64,000 bases of DNA from NCBI RefSeq assembly GCF_026339735.1, contig NZ_JAPEQG010000001.1, positions 6,138,001 through 6,202,000 of the forward strand, read 5' to 3'. A program made the translations under genes and the position numbers. Shown here piece by piece: positions 15,822 to 24,600 of this stretch. Position 1 is the stretch's first letter; each line of letters begins with the position of its first letter. This DNA is from Streptomyces sp. NBC_01669 (GTDB taxonomy: Bacteria > Actinomycetota > Actinomycetes > Streptomycetales > Streptomycetaceae). The notes below the pieces were generated by a model that saw nothing but the letters and a program-made list of their open reading frames with translations, had not been told where the DNA came from and made no database searches.

Positions 15822-17921
15822 ATGAGGGCCGTAACAGAAGACAGCGGCACACCGCTCCGGGCGGGCAGCCGCAGACGCATGCTGCCCTGGGCGGTCCTCG
15901 CGCTCTGGGTCGCCGTGATCGCGCTCGCCGGACCGCTGGCGGGCAAGCTCGCCGACGTACAGACGAACCGGGCCGTCGACTACCTGCCGGCGAGCGCCGA
16001 CTCCACGCAGGTGGCGAAGATCCAGGACGCGCTGCCCGGCGGGGAGTCCACCGATCTCGTCCTCGTCTACCACCGCGACGGCGGTCTGACCGCCGCCGAC
16101 CGGGCCACGGCGGACCGGCAGGCCGCCGCGCTCGCGGGCGGCCACACCCTGACCGGAACCCCCAGGGGCGTCCCCGCCAAGGACGGTACGACGCTGATGT
16201 ACCCGGTCTCCTCGACGGAGCCCGGCCAGGACGACGAGGCCAGGAAGGCGTTCGTCGACGAGGTGCGCGACGTCGCGAAGGGCGGCGGCGGGCTGAGCGT
16301 CGAAGTGGGCGGCCCCGGGGCGCTGATCGTCGACTCCCAGGAGGTCTACACGTCGCTGGGCGGACCGCTGCTCTACACGACCGTCGCGGTCGTGGCGATT
16401 TTGCTGATCGTCATCTATCGCAGCCCGCTGCTGTGGCTGGTGCCGCTCGTCGTCGCGGGCGTCGCCGACGCGCTGTCCATGGCCGTCGTATACGGGCTCA
16501 ACCGGGGCTTCGACGTCACCGTCACCGGCCAGAGCTCCGCCGTGATGACCATCCTCGTCTTCGGCGCGGGCACCGACTACGCGCTGCTGCTCGTCTCCCG
16601 CTACCGCGAGGAACTGAGCCGCGCCGCACGGCCGTACGACGCCATGGCCGCAGCCCTGCGCGGCTGCGGACCCGCTGTTCTCGCCTCCTCCGGCACCGTC
16701 GCCGCGGGCCTCCTGTGCCTGCTCGCCGCCGACCTCACCAGCAGCCGCGGCATGGGCCCCATCGCCGCCGTCGGCGTACTCTGCGCGCTGCTCGCCATGC
16801 TGACGCTGCTGCCCGCGCTCCTTGTCCTGCTCGGCCGCCGGGTGTTCTGGCCACTCGTCCCCGCGTACGGCAGCACACCCGGGCAACGGCGTTCACTGTT
16901 CGCCGCGATGGGCAGCTCGGCCGGACGCCGGCCCGTCGCCGTACTCGCCTGCGGCGGTGTGCTGCTGGGGGCGCTGGCGCTCGGCGCGTTCAACATGCCC
17001 GGAGCCCTGAAGCAGGAGGACTCCTTCACCAGCAAACCGGACTCGATCTCCGCGATGGAGACACTCGCCGCCGCCTACCCCGAGCGGTCCACCCAGCCGA
17101 TCACCGTGATCGCCCCCACCGACCGGGTGGCCGAGACCATGGCGAAGGCCGGCGCCACCGACGGTGTCGCCGCCGTCGAACGAGGCCGCAGCGGCGGCGG
17201 CTGGACCGAACTCTCCGTCGCCGCGACCGACGCCCCCGAGTCCGCGGGTGAACAGGCCACCATCAAGGCCCTGCGCGACGGACTGGACGGCAGCCATGTC
17301 GGCGGTCCCAGCGCCCAGCAGATGGACCTGGAGACGGCCGACGCCCGGGACCTGAAGATCGTCGTCCCGCTCGTCCTCCTCTCCGTCCTGCTGATCCTGA
17401 TCGCGCTGCTGCGCAGCCTCGTCGCCCCGCTGTTGCTCGTCGCCGCCGTCGTCGCCGTCTGGGGCGCCGCCCTCGGCATCGGCGGGCTGGTCTTCGAACC
17501 GGTCCTCGGACTGAAGGGCGCCGATCCCGGACTGCCGTTGCTCTCCTTCGTCTTCCTGGTGGCGCTCGGCGTCGACTACGGCATCTTCCTGATGCACCGG
17601 GTCCGCGAGGAGGCACTCTCCGGCGCCGAACCGACCGCCGCCGCACTCACCGCCCTGCGCACCACTGGCGGCGTGATCGCCTCGGCCGGGCTGGTGCTCG
17701 CGGCCACCTTCGCCGTCCTGACGAACATGCCGATGGTCAGCCTGGTCGAGATGGGCTTCGTCATCGCGGTCGGTGTCCTCCTCGACACCTTCCTCGTCCG
17801 CACCTACCTCGTGACCTCGGCGAGCGTGGCACTCCAGCGCACCATCTGGTGGCCGGGGAAGCTCAGCCGGACGCCCGCCGCCCCCGGGCCGCGCGAGCCC
17901 GAACTCGTACGGAACCGGTGA
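15822..17921 (+). CDS. MMPL/RND-family transporter (699 aa)
   Basis: Twelve-helix lipid/small-molecule exporter of the MMPL family. The first helix is residues 16-40; a soluble loop follows (VQTNRAVDYLPASADSTQ); then a helix block with VFGAGTDYALLLVSRYREE, the family's GxxxDY proton-relay signature. The second half repeats this layout, with VALGVDYGIFLMHRVREEA. A GTG at 15819 directly before the ATG is equally possible. Its substrate is unknown. The following two-component genes start 33 bases later and may be co-transcribed. Confidence 0.9.
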   Translation: MRAVTEDSGTPLRAGSRRRMLPWAVLALWVAVIALAGPLAGKLADVQTNRAVDYLPASADSTQVAKIQDALPGGESTDLVLVYHRDGGLTAADRATADRQAAALAGGHTLTGTPRGVPAKDGTTLMYPVSSTEPGQDDEARKAFVDEVRDVAKGGGGLSVEVGGPGALIVDSQEVYTSLGGPLLYTTVAVVAILLIVIYRSPLLWLVPLVVAGVADALSMAVVYGLNRGFDVTVTGQSSAVMTILVFGAGTDYALLLVSRYREELSRAARPYDAMAAALRGCGPAVLASSGTVAAGLLCLLAADLTSSRGMGPIAAVGVLCALLAMLTLLPALLVLLGRRVFWPLVPAYGSTPGQRRSLFAAMGSSAGRRPVAVLACGGVLLGALALGAFNMPGALKQEDSFTSKPDSISAMETLAAAYPERSTQPITVIAPTDRVAETMAKAGATDGVAAVERGRSGGGWTELSVAATDAPESAGEQATIKALRDGLDGSHVGGPSAQQMDLETADARDLKIVVPLVLLSVLLILIALLRSLVAPLLLVAAVVAVWGAALGIGGLVFEPVLGLKGADPGLPLLSFVFLVALGVDYGIFLMHRVREEALSGAEPTAAALTALRTTGGVIASAGLVLAATFAVLTNMPMVSLVEMGFVIAVGVLLDTFLVRTYLVTSASVALQRTIWWPGKLSRTPAAPGPREPELVRNR

Positions 17922-17953
17922 CGGTGCCCGTGCGCGTACCGGAGGATGGCGGC

Positions 17954-19171
17954 GTGTCCCGATCCACGCGCCGGCGCGAACGCATCCTGGCGGTCGTCAA
18001 CCGCGACCCCCTGCATGCACCGCACAGGACGCGCACCGACGCCCTCGTCGCGGGGGGCGCCGGTGCGCTCTCCGCCGTCCTCGCCCTCACCACCGACCAG
18101 GCGCGGACGCCGGACGCGCTCGGCTGGGTGCTGCTGATCGCGAGCGCCGTACCGATCGTGTGGCGGCGGCGCAGCCCACTGCTCGCCCTGGTCGCCATGA
18201 TCCCGATCCTGATGCCGTACCACGCGCTCGACAACGCGCACTCGGCACCGATGCCGCAGACCTGGATCGCCCTCTACACGGTGGCGGTGACCGGACGGCC
18301 GCTGCGCACGCTGCTGACCGGGATCGGTGTGCTCTCCGTCATGGTGACGGTGGTGCTCACCATCAACACCCATGAAGGCCTGCAGCTGCTGCGGATTTCC
18401 GGGTGGATCATCGCCGTGCTGTTCTGCGGTGTCGATGTGCGCATCTACCGCCAGTACGTCGCCTCCGTGCTGGAGCGCGCCGAACGCGCCGAACGGACCC
18501 GTGAGGAGGAGGCCCGGCGCAGGGTCGCCGAGGAGCGGCTGCGGATCGCCCGCGACCTGCACGACCTGCTGGCCCACAGCATCACGCTGATCGGCGTCCA
18601 GACCTCGGTGGCCTCGCACATTCTGACCGTCGACCCGGACCGGCTCGACCGGCAGGCGGTCGCCCGGTCGCTGGAGGACATCGCCGACACCTGCCGGGAG
18701 GCACGCGCCGAACTGCGCACCACCCTGCAGGTGCTGCGCGGCGACGGACACGAGTCGGACGGACCGCTGCCGGACCTGGCGGCGCTGCCCGGTCTCGTAC
18801 GGGCCGCGGAGGCCGCCGGGGCCCGGGTCGACCTGGCCGTCCGCACACCGGGCAGCAGGGTGGCCCCGGCGACCGGCGCGGCCGCGTACCGGATCGTGCA
18901 GGAGTCGCTGACCAACGCCCTGCGCCATGCCGGACCCGAGGTACGGATCACGGTGGCCGTCGAACCCGACGGCCGCGGCGCACTGAGCGTCAAGGTCACC
19001 GACGACGGCGCAGGACCCCGGGCGAACGGCTCGGCACCCGGGTTCGGCATAGTCGGGATGCGCGAACGCGCACGCAGCACCGGCGGCACGCTGACGGCCG
19101 GGCCGGGCCCGGCCGGGGGCTTCGAGGTCGCGGCGGTGCTGCCCTGCCACGAGGGGGAGACCGCGCCATGA
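17954..19171 (+). CDS. NarL-type sensor histidine kinase (405 aa)
   Basis: Membrane-bound kinase: four to five hydrophobic segments in the first about 160 residues, then a HisKA_3 domain (RLRIARDLHDLLAHSITLI) with phospho-acceptor H203, and a HATPase domain with N-box ESLTNALRHA and G-box PGFGIVGMRERA. There is no extracytoplasmic domain of size, suggesting it senses within or near the membrane. GTG 17954 follows GGAGG by 8 bases. The stop overlaps the regulator start by 4 bases. Confidence 0.92.
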   Translation: MSRSTRRRERILAVVNRDPLHAPHRTRTDALVAGGAGALSAVLALTTDQARTPDALGWVLLIASAVPIVWRRRSPLLALVAMIPILMPYHALDNAHSAPMPQTWIALYTVAVTGRPLRTLLTGIGVLSVMVTVVLTINTHEGLQLLRISGWIIAVLFCGVDVRIYRQYVASVLERAERAERTREEEARRRVAEERLRIARDLHDLLAHSITLIGVQTSVASHILTVDPDRLDRQAVARSLEDIADTCREARAELRTTLQVLRGDGHESDGPLPDLAALPGLVRAAEAAGARVDLAVRTPGSRVAPATGAAAYRIVQESLTNALRHAGPEVRITVAVEPDGRGALSVKVTDDGAGPRANGSAPGFGIVGMRERARSTGGTLTAGPGPAGGFEVAAVLPCHEGETAP

Positions 19172-19851
19172 TCCGCGTACTGCTCGCCGACGACCAGACC
19201 CTTGTCCGGGCGGCGTTCGCGATGCTCGTCGAGTCGGCGTCCGACATGGAGGTCGTGGCACAGGCGGGCACCGGCCTCGAAGCGGTCGGCCTGGCCCGCA
19301 CGCACCGGCCCGACATCGTCGTCATGGACATCCGCATGCCGGAGCTCGACGGCATCGAGGCGACCCGGCTGATCGCCGCCGACGGGGAGCTCGCCGGGGT
19401 GAAGGTACTGGTCCTGACCACGTACGACACCGACGAGCATGTCGTCGAGGCGCTGCGCGCGGGCGCCTCGGGCTTCCTGGTCAAGGACACCCGGCCCGCC
19501 GAACTCCTCGCCGCGATCAGAACGGTGTCCGCGGGCGATGCCCTGCTCTCGCCCGGCCCGACCGCCCGGCTGATCTCCCGTGTGCTGCGCGGGCCCGAGC
19601 TGCCGCTCCGGGGCGCCCCGGGCGGTCCGGACTGCCTCTCGGACCGGGAACGGCAGGTGCTCGGCCTGGTCGCGCGCGGACTCAACAACACCGAAATCGC
19701 CGAGACCCTGGGACTCAGCCCGCTCACCGCCAAGACCCATGTCAGCCGGATCATGGGCAAACTGGGCGCCCGGGACCGGGCGCAGCTGGTCATCGTGGCG
19801 TACGAGTCGGGGCTCGCGGTACCGGCCGGCGGCGCGGCCGACGGAAGCTGA
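19168..19851 (+). CDS. LuxR/NarL-family response regulator (227 aa)
   Basis: Receiver domain with D54 (VVMDIRMPE), acidic pair DDQT at the N-terminus, and K in FLVKDTRP. The C-terminal HTH is of the LuxR type (LSDREREVLGLVARGLNNTEIAETLGLSPLTAKTHVSRIM pattern, residues about 155-200). ATG overlaps the kinase stop (ATGA), giving coupled expression. The upstream MMPL transporter is the likely target by proximity; this is inference. Confidence 0.94.
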   Translation: MIRVLLADDQTLVRAAFAMLVESASDMEVVAQAGTGLEAVGLARTHRPDIVVMDIRMPELDGIEATRLIAADGELAGVKVLVLTTYDTDEHVVEALRAGASGFLVKDTRPAELLAAIRTVSAGDALLSPGPTARLISRVLRGPELPLRGAPGGPDCLSDRERQVLGLVARGLNNTEIAETLGLSPLTAKTHVSRIMGKLGARDRAQLVIVAYESGLAVPAGGAADGS

Positions 19852-19911
19852 ACCGGGGCGCCCGTCCCGGACGGTCTTCGGGGGCGGGCCCGCTCCGGTG
19901 GCCGGGTACAG

Positions 19912-19917
19912 GACAAT
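19912..19917 (+). promoter_or_regulatory. -10-like GACAAT before recO
   Basis: GACAATGGGCGC directly precedes the ATG at 19924, six bases from hexamer to start. Almost identical to the era upstream sequence. Confidence 0.4.
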
Positions 19918-19923
19918 GGGCGC

Positions 19924-20670
19924 ATGAGCTTGTTCCGGGACGACGGCGTGGTGCTGCGCACGCAGAAACTGGGCGAGGCCGACCGGATCATCACGATCCT
20001 GACCCGAGGCCACGGCCGGGTGCGGGCCGTCGCGCGCGGGGTGCGGCGTACGAAGTCCAAGTTCGGCGCCCGCCTCGAACCGTTCTCCCATGTGGACGTG
20101 CAGTTCTTCGCCCGCGGCAGCGAGCTGATCGGCCGCGGACTGCCTCTCTGCACCCAGAGCGAGACCATCGCGCCGTACGGGGGTGGCATCGTCACCGACT
20201 ACGCCCGGTACACCGCGGGCACCGCGATGCTGGAGACCGCCGAGCGCTTCACCGACCACGAGGGCGAGCCCGCGGTCCAGCAGTACCTGCTGCTCGTCGG
20301 AGGGCTCCGCACCCTCGCCCGCGGGGAGCACGCCCCGAACCTGATCCTCGACGCCTTCCTGCTGCGTTCCCTCGCGGTCAACGGCTACGCACCCAGTTTC
20401 GAGGACTGCGCGAGGTGCGGAATGCCCGGTCCGAACCGGTTCTTCTCCGTCGCGGCGGGCGGCGTCATATGCGGCGACTGCCGGGTGCCCGGCAGCGTCG
20501 TACCCTCAGCTGAGGCCGTCGCCCTGCTGAGCGCGCTGCTCACCGGTGACTGGGAGACGGCGGACGCGTGCGAGGCGCGGCATGTCAGGGAGGGGAGCGG
20601 GCTGGTGTCCGCCTATCTCCACTGGCATCTGGAGCGCGGACTGCGCTCGCTGCGATACGTAGAGAAGTAA
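19924..20670 (+). CDS. recO: DNA repair protein RecO (248 aa)
   Basis: Mediator of RecFOR recombination repair; loads RecA on SSB-coated DNA. N-terminal OB fold (DDGVVLRTQKLGEADRIITILT), then helices, and a C-terminal zinc finger CARCGMP...CGDCR. Family length is normal. Followed by uppS after 36 bases, the standard Streptomyces pairing. Confidence 0.95.
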   Translation: MSLFRDDGVVLRTQKLGEADRIITILTRGHGRVRAVARGVRRTKSKFGARLEPFSHVDVQFFARGSELIGRGLPLCTQSETIAPYGGGIVTDYARYTAGTAMLETAERFTDHEGEPAVQQYLLLVGGLRTLARGEHAPNLILDAFLLRSLAVNGYAPSFEDCARCGMPGPNRFFSVAAGGVICGDCRVPGSVVPSAEAVALLSALLTGDWETADACEARHVREGSGLVSAYLHWHLERGLRSLRYVEK

Positions 20671-20706
20671 CACAGGCACAGCAGGCACAGGGAGACGAGA
20701 CAGCTC

Positions 20707-21534
20707 ATGGCAGTACGCGGGATCCTCGGTGGCCGTAACCGGCGCACGTACAAGACCCCCGAGCCGCACCCCTCGGGCGCCACGCCCCCGAAGATCCCCG
20801 GCGAGCTGGTGCCCAAGCACGTCGCCGTCGTCATGGACGGGAACGGCCGCTGGGCCAAGGAGCGGGGTCTGCCGCGCACCGAGGGCCACAAGGTCGGCGA
20901 GGGCGTCGTCATGGACGTCCTCAAGGGCTGCATCGAGATGGGTGTCAAGAACCTCTCGCTGTACGCGTTCTCCACCGAGAACTGGAAGCGCTCCCCGGAG
21001 GAAGTGAAGTTCCTGATGAACTTCAACCGGGACGTCATCCGCCGCCGCCGCGACGAGATGGACGAACTGGGCATCCGCATCCGCTGGGTGGGCAGGATGC
21101 CGAAGCTGTGGAAGTCCGTCGTCCAAGAGCTCCAGGTCGCCCAGGAGCAGACCAAGGACAACGACAGGATGACGCTGTACTTCTGCGTCAACTACGGCGG
21201 CCGGGCCGAGATCGCCGACGCCGCGCAGCGCATCGCGGAGGACGTCGCCGCCGGAAAGCTGGACCCCGCGAAGGTCAACGAGAAGACCTTCGCGAAGTAC
21301 ATCTACTACCCGGACATGCCGGACGTGGACCTCTTCGTCCGCCCCAGCGGCGAGCAGCGCACCTCCAACTACCTGATCTGGCAGAGCGCGTACGCCGAGA
21401 TGGTCTTCCAGGACGTGTTGTGGCCGGACTTCGACCGCCGTGACCTGTGGCGGGCCTGCCTGGAGTACGCCCAGCGCGACCGGCGTTTCGGCGGCGCGGT
21501 GGAGGCGGCGGAAGAGACCGAGCCGACGGCCTGA
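20707..21534 (+). CDS. uppS: Isoprenyl transferase (cis-prenyltransferase, 275 aa)
   Basis: Condenses isopentenyl diphosphate to make Z-polyprenyl diphosphate, the lipid carrier for cell-wall synthesis. The catalytic motif VVMDGNGRWAKERGLPRTEGH is near residues 41-60, LYAFSTENWKR follows, and the C-terminal motif DLFVRPSGEQRTSNYLIWQ completes the substrate site. Ends just before a 46-bp palindrome that marks the boundary to the accessory block. Confidence 0.96.
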   Translation: MAVRGILGGRNRRTYKTPEPHPSGATPPKIPGELVPKHVAVVMDGNGRWAKERGLPRTEGHKVGEGVVMDVLKGCIEMGVKNLSLYAFSTENWKRSPEEVKFLMNFNRDVIRRRRDEMDELGIRIRWVGRMPKLWKSVVQELQVAQEQTKDNDRMTLYFCVNYGGRAEIADAAQRIAEDVAAGKLDPAKVNEKTFAKYIYYPDMPDVDLFVRPSGEQRTSNYLIWQSAYAEMVFQDVLWPDFDRRDLWRACLEYAQRDRRFGGAVEAAEETEPTA

Positions 21535-21541
21535 CCCCGGG

Positions 21542-21587
21542 GGAGCGAGCGGACCGAGGCACCCGGGTGCCTCGGTCCGCTCGCTCC
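21542..21587. terminator. 46-bp perfect palindrome, bidirectional terminator
   Basis: Bases 21542-21564 are the exact reverse complement of 21565-21587. It lies between the convergent uppS and PKS genes, 7 bases after one stop and 14 before the other. Confidence 0.8.
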
Positions 21588-21601
21588 GTACGCCGACGGG
21601 A

Positions 21602-24600
21602 TCAGGCCAGCTTCGCCAGCTCCTCGGCCATGACCTTCACCGTGTACTCGATCTGCTCCTCGGTGTGCTCGGAGGTGATGAAGAACCGGAGCCGGGCCAG
21701 CCGCTCCTCGACCGCCGGGTGCAGGATCGGGTTGGCGCTGATGCCCCGCTGGTAGAGCCGGTCGGCGAGCTTGAGCGCCTTCTCCGAGTCGCCCGTGATG
21801 CACGGCACGACCGGCGTGCCCTCGCTGGTGCCGACGTCGATCCCGGCCGCCGTGGAGAGCCGCAGGAACAGGGCCGAGCGCTGGTGGAGCCGGTCGAGCC
21901 GCTCGGGCTCCTCCTGGATCACCTGCAGTGCGGCCAGAGAGGCGGCGGTGTTCGGCGGGGTGAGGCCCGCGCTGTAGATGAAGCCGGGGAGGGTGTAGCG
22001 GAAGTGCTCGATCAGCTCGTGCCGGCCGGCCACGTAGCCGCCGCAGCTCGCCAGTGACTTGGACAGGGTGCCCATCCACACGTCGACGTCGTCGGCGTCG
22101 ACGCCCCAGTGCTGGCCCATGCCGCCGCCCGTCTTGCCCATCACGCCGATGCTGTGGGCCTCGTCCACCATCAGCAGCGCCGCGTGCCGCTGCTTGACGG
22201 CGATCAGGGCGGGCAGGTCGGCGATGTCGCCGTCCATGCTGTACACGCCCTCGACCACGATCAGCACCCGGCGGTAGCGGTCGCGCACCTGGTGCAGGAT
22301 CCGGTCCAGGGCGGCGATGTCGTTGTGCGGGAACGGCTGGCGGCTCGCCCCCGAGAGCCGACAGCCCTGGATGATGCTGTCGTGGGCGAGCGCGTCGTGC
22401 AGGATCAGGTCCTCGGGGCCCACCAGGTGGCCGATGACGGTGACGTTGGTGGCGTGGCCGCTGACCAGCGTGACGGCGTCCTGGGCGCCGACGAGGCGGG
22501 CGAGGCCCCGGTCGAGCTCCTCGTGCAGCGGACGGTTGCCGGACAGGATGCGGGCGGCCGAGACCGAGCTGCCGTACTGCTTGACCGCCTTGGTCACGGC
22601 CTTGACGACAGTCGGATGGCCGGACAGGCCCAGGTAGTTGTAGCTGGAGAACGAGATCAGTTCGGTGCCCTCGACCCGGGTGACGTCCCGGATCGTGCCC
22701 TCGTGCGGAAGGTAGTAGGGGTTGCGGACGCCGAAGTGCTCGTACATGCGCGAGCGTTCGAGCGTGGCGACGACTTCGGGCAGGACCCTGACATCACCGG
22801 TCGCGGTGAGGTCCGACGCGGGGACGGCTTCAGCACGCGGCTCGGGCACGGAGGGTACGGCGGGGGCCTCGACGGGTGCCGGTGCGGGGGTGGCCGGAGC
22901 GGTACCGAGGAGCTCCTGGACCGTTGTGATCAGCTCGCCGACGGTGCTGATCTTCACCACGTCCGAGGTCCGCACCTCGATGTCCGGCCACTGTCTGCGT
23001 AGGCCCGCGGCGAGCTCGGCGAGCATGATCGAGTCGAAGCCGAGGTCGGTGGCGAACACATGCCCCGGCTGCAGGAAGTCCTCGGAGTACGCACTGATCT
23101 TGGCTATCGCGGAGACCACGCGGGACGTCACCACGTCCGCGGCCTCTGCGGTCGCGACGGCGGGGGCCGCCGGGGCGTCCACGACGGCCACCGGGCCGGC
23201 CGGCGCGTCGGCCGTGGGGACGGCGGCCGACGGCACCAGGACCGGGTACGCACCGGCGGTCACGGTAGCCGACGCACCGTTCGGTACCGGGCCGTCGGCC
23301 GCGGCGCCGAACGACTGCAGCAGATTCACCTGGGCGTGGAGGAACGAGATAAGGCTGCTCATGCTCGATTCACCGTTCGAGGAGGTGGAGGCGGAGGCGG
23401 AGGCGGCGGCGGACGTGTGGGTGACCGTGGAGCGGATCGGCACGGTCGTTGTGGACGCGGACCGGACGACGACCGGGGCAGCGGCCGGGACCTCGGCCAC
23501 GGAGGCCGCGGAGGCGGCAGGCGCCGGGGCACCGGCACGTCGGGCATCGGCGGTCCGCTTCCGGCTCGATCGCTTGAGGACCGAGAACGACGACGTCTCC
23601 AGGGGCGACGCCGGAAGCGACAGCAACGGCGGGGCGTCCGCCGGGAAGAGCGGGGCGGGATCCACCGGCACACCTGCCACGGCGAGCCGGCCCAGCCCCG
23701 TCAGGAATGCCCGCGCGCCATCCGGCCCGCTCGTGGTGAGCGGTACGACGTCCAGCGCCTCGGCAGCCGGGGTGCGCCGGGCCATCCGCAGCAGCGAGTC
23801 GCCGCCGTAGATCTGCACCAGGAAGCGGGCACCGGCGTCCGTCACCGAGGTGACGGCGTCGCTGAAGCGCACGGGGACGCTGTTGTGCCGGCCCCACAGA
23901 TCCCGGATCTCCTGCGGCTCGTCGCATCCCCGGCCGCTGACACTGGAGACGAAGGCACGGGCGGGCGCCACGAGCGGGAGGGCCGCGATGTGGTGGGTCA
24001 CCGCCTTGTCGGCCGCGGCCACCAGCGGCGAGTGGAAGGCGTGCGACACCTGCAGCCGCACCGCCGCCACGCCGCGCTCCGCGCAGTGTTCGCGCAGCCG
24101 CTCCACGGCCGCCTCGCCGCCGCTGAACACCACCTGGTGCTCGTGGTTGTAGCAGGCGGGCCACACCCCGTCCACGTCGGCGGCGAGCTTCTCCGCCTTC
24201 TCGTGCGTCGTCTGGACGGCGAGCATCACACCGGTTCCGGCCGGTACGGCCGCGGCGAGCGCCGCGCCCCGCCGGGCCATGAACCGGACCGTCTCGTCCG
24301 CCCCGATCGCGCCGGCCGCGGCCGCCGCCGGGAACTCGCCGACGCTGTGCCCGACGGCGAGGGAGGGGACGACACCGCAGGCGGCCAGCAGCTCGGCGGT
24401 GGCGACCCCGCTGATGCCGAGCGCAGGCTGGCACAGGTCCGTGACCGTGAGGGCCGCCATCGCCCCGTCGTCGTCGGACGCGTGCTCTGCCCACAGCAGC
24501 CCGGGCAGGTGCGCGGGGAGCTCCGCCGACTCCTCGGCGATCAGGGCGGTCAGTTCCTCGGCGCGCCGGGCCAGCGCCGGGAAGCGCCGGACCAGGTCCG

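Noticed and set aside
16433..17251. 272-aa alternative frame inside the MMPL gene
   Set aside because: Arg-rich shadow with no motif; the MMPL frame is continuous and carries both proton-relay motifs.
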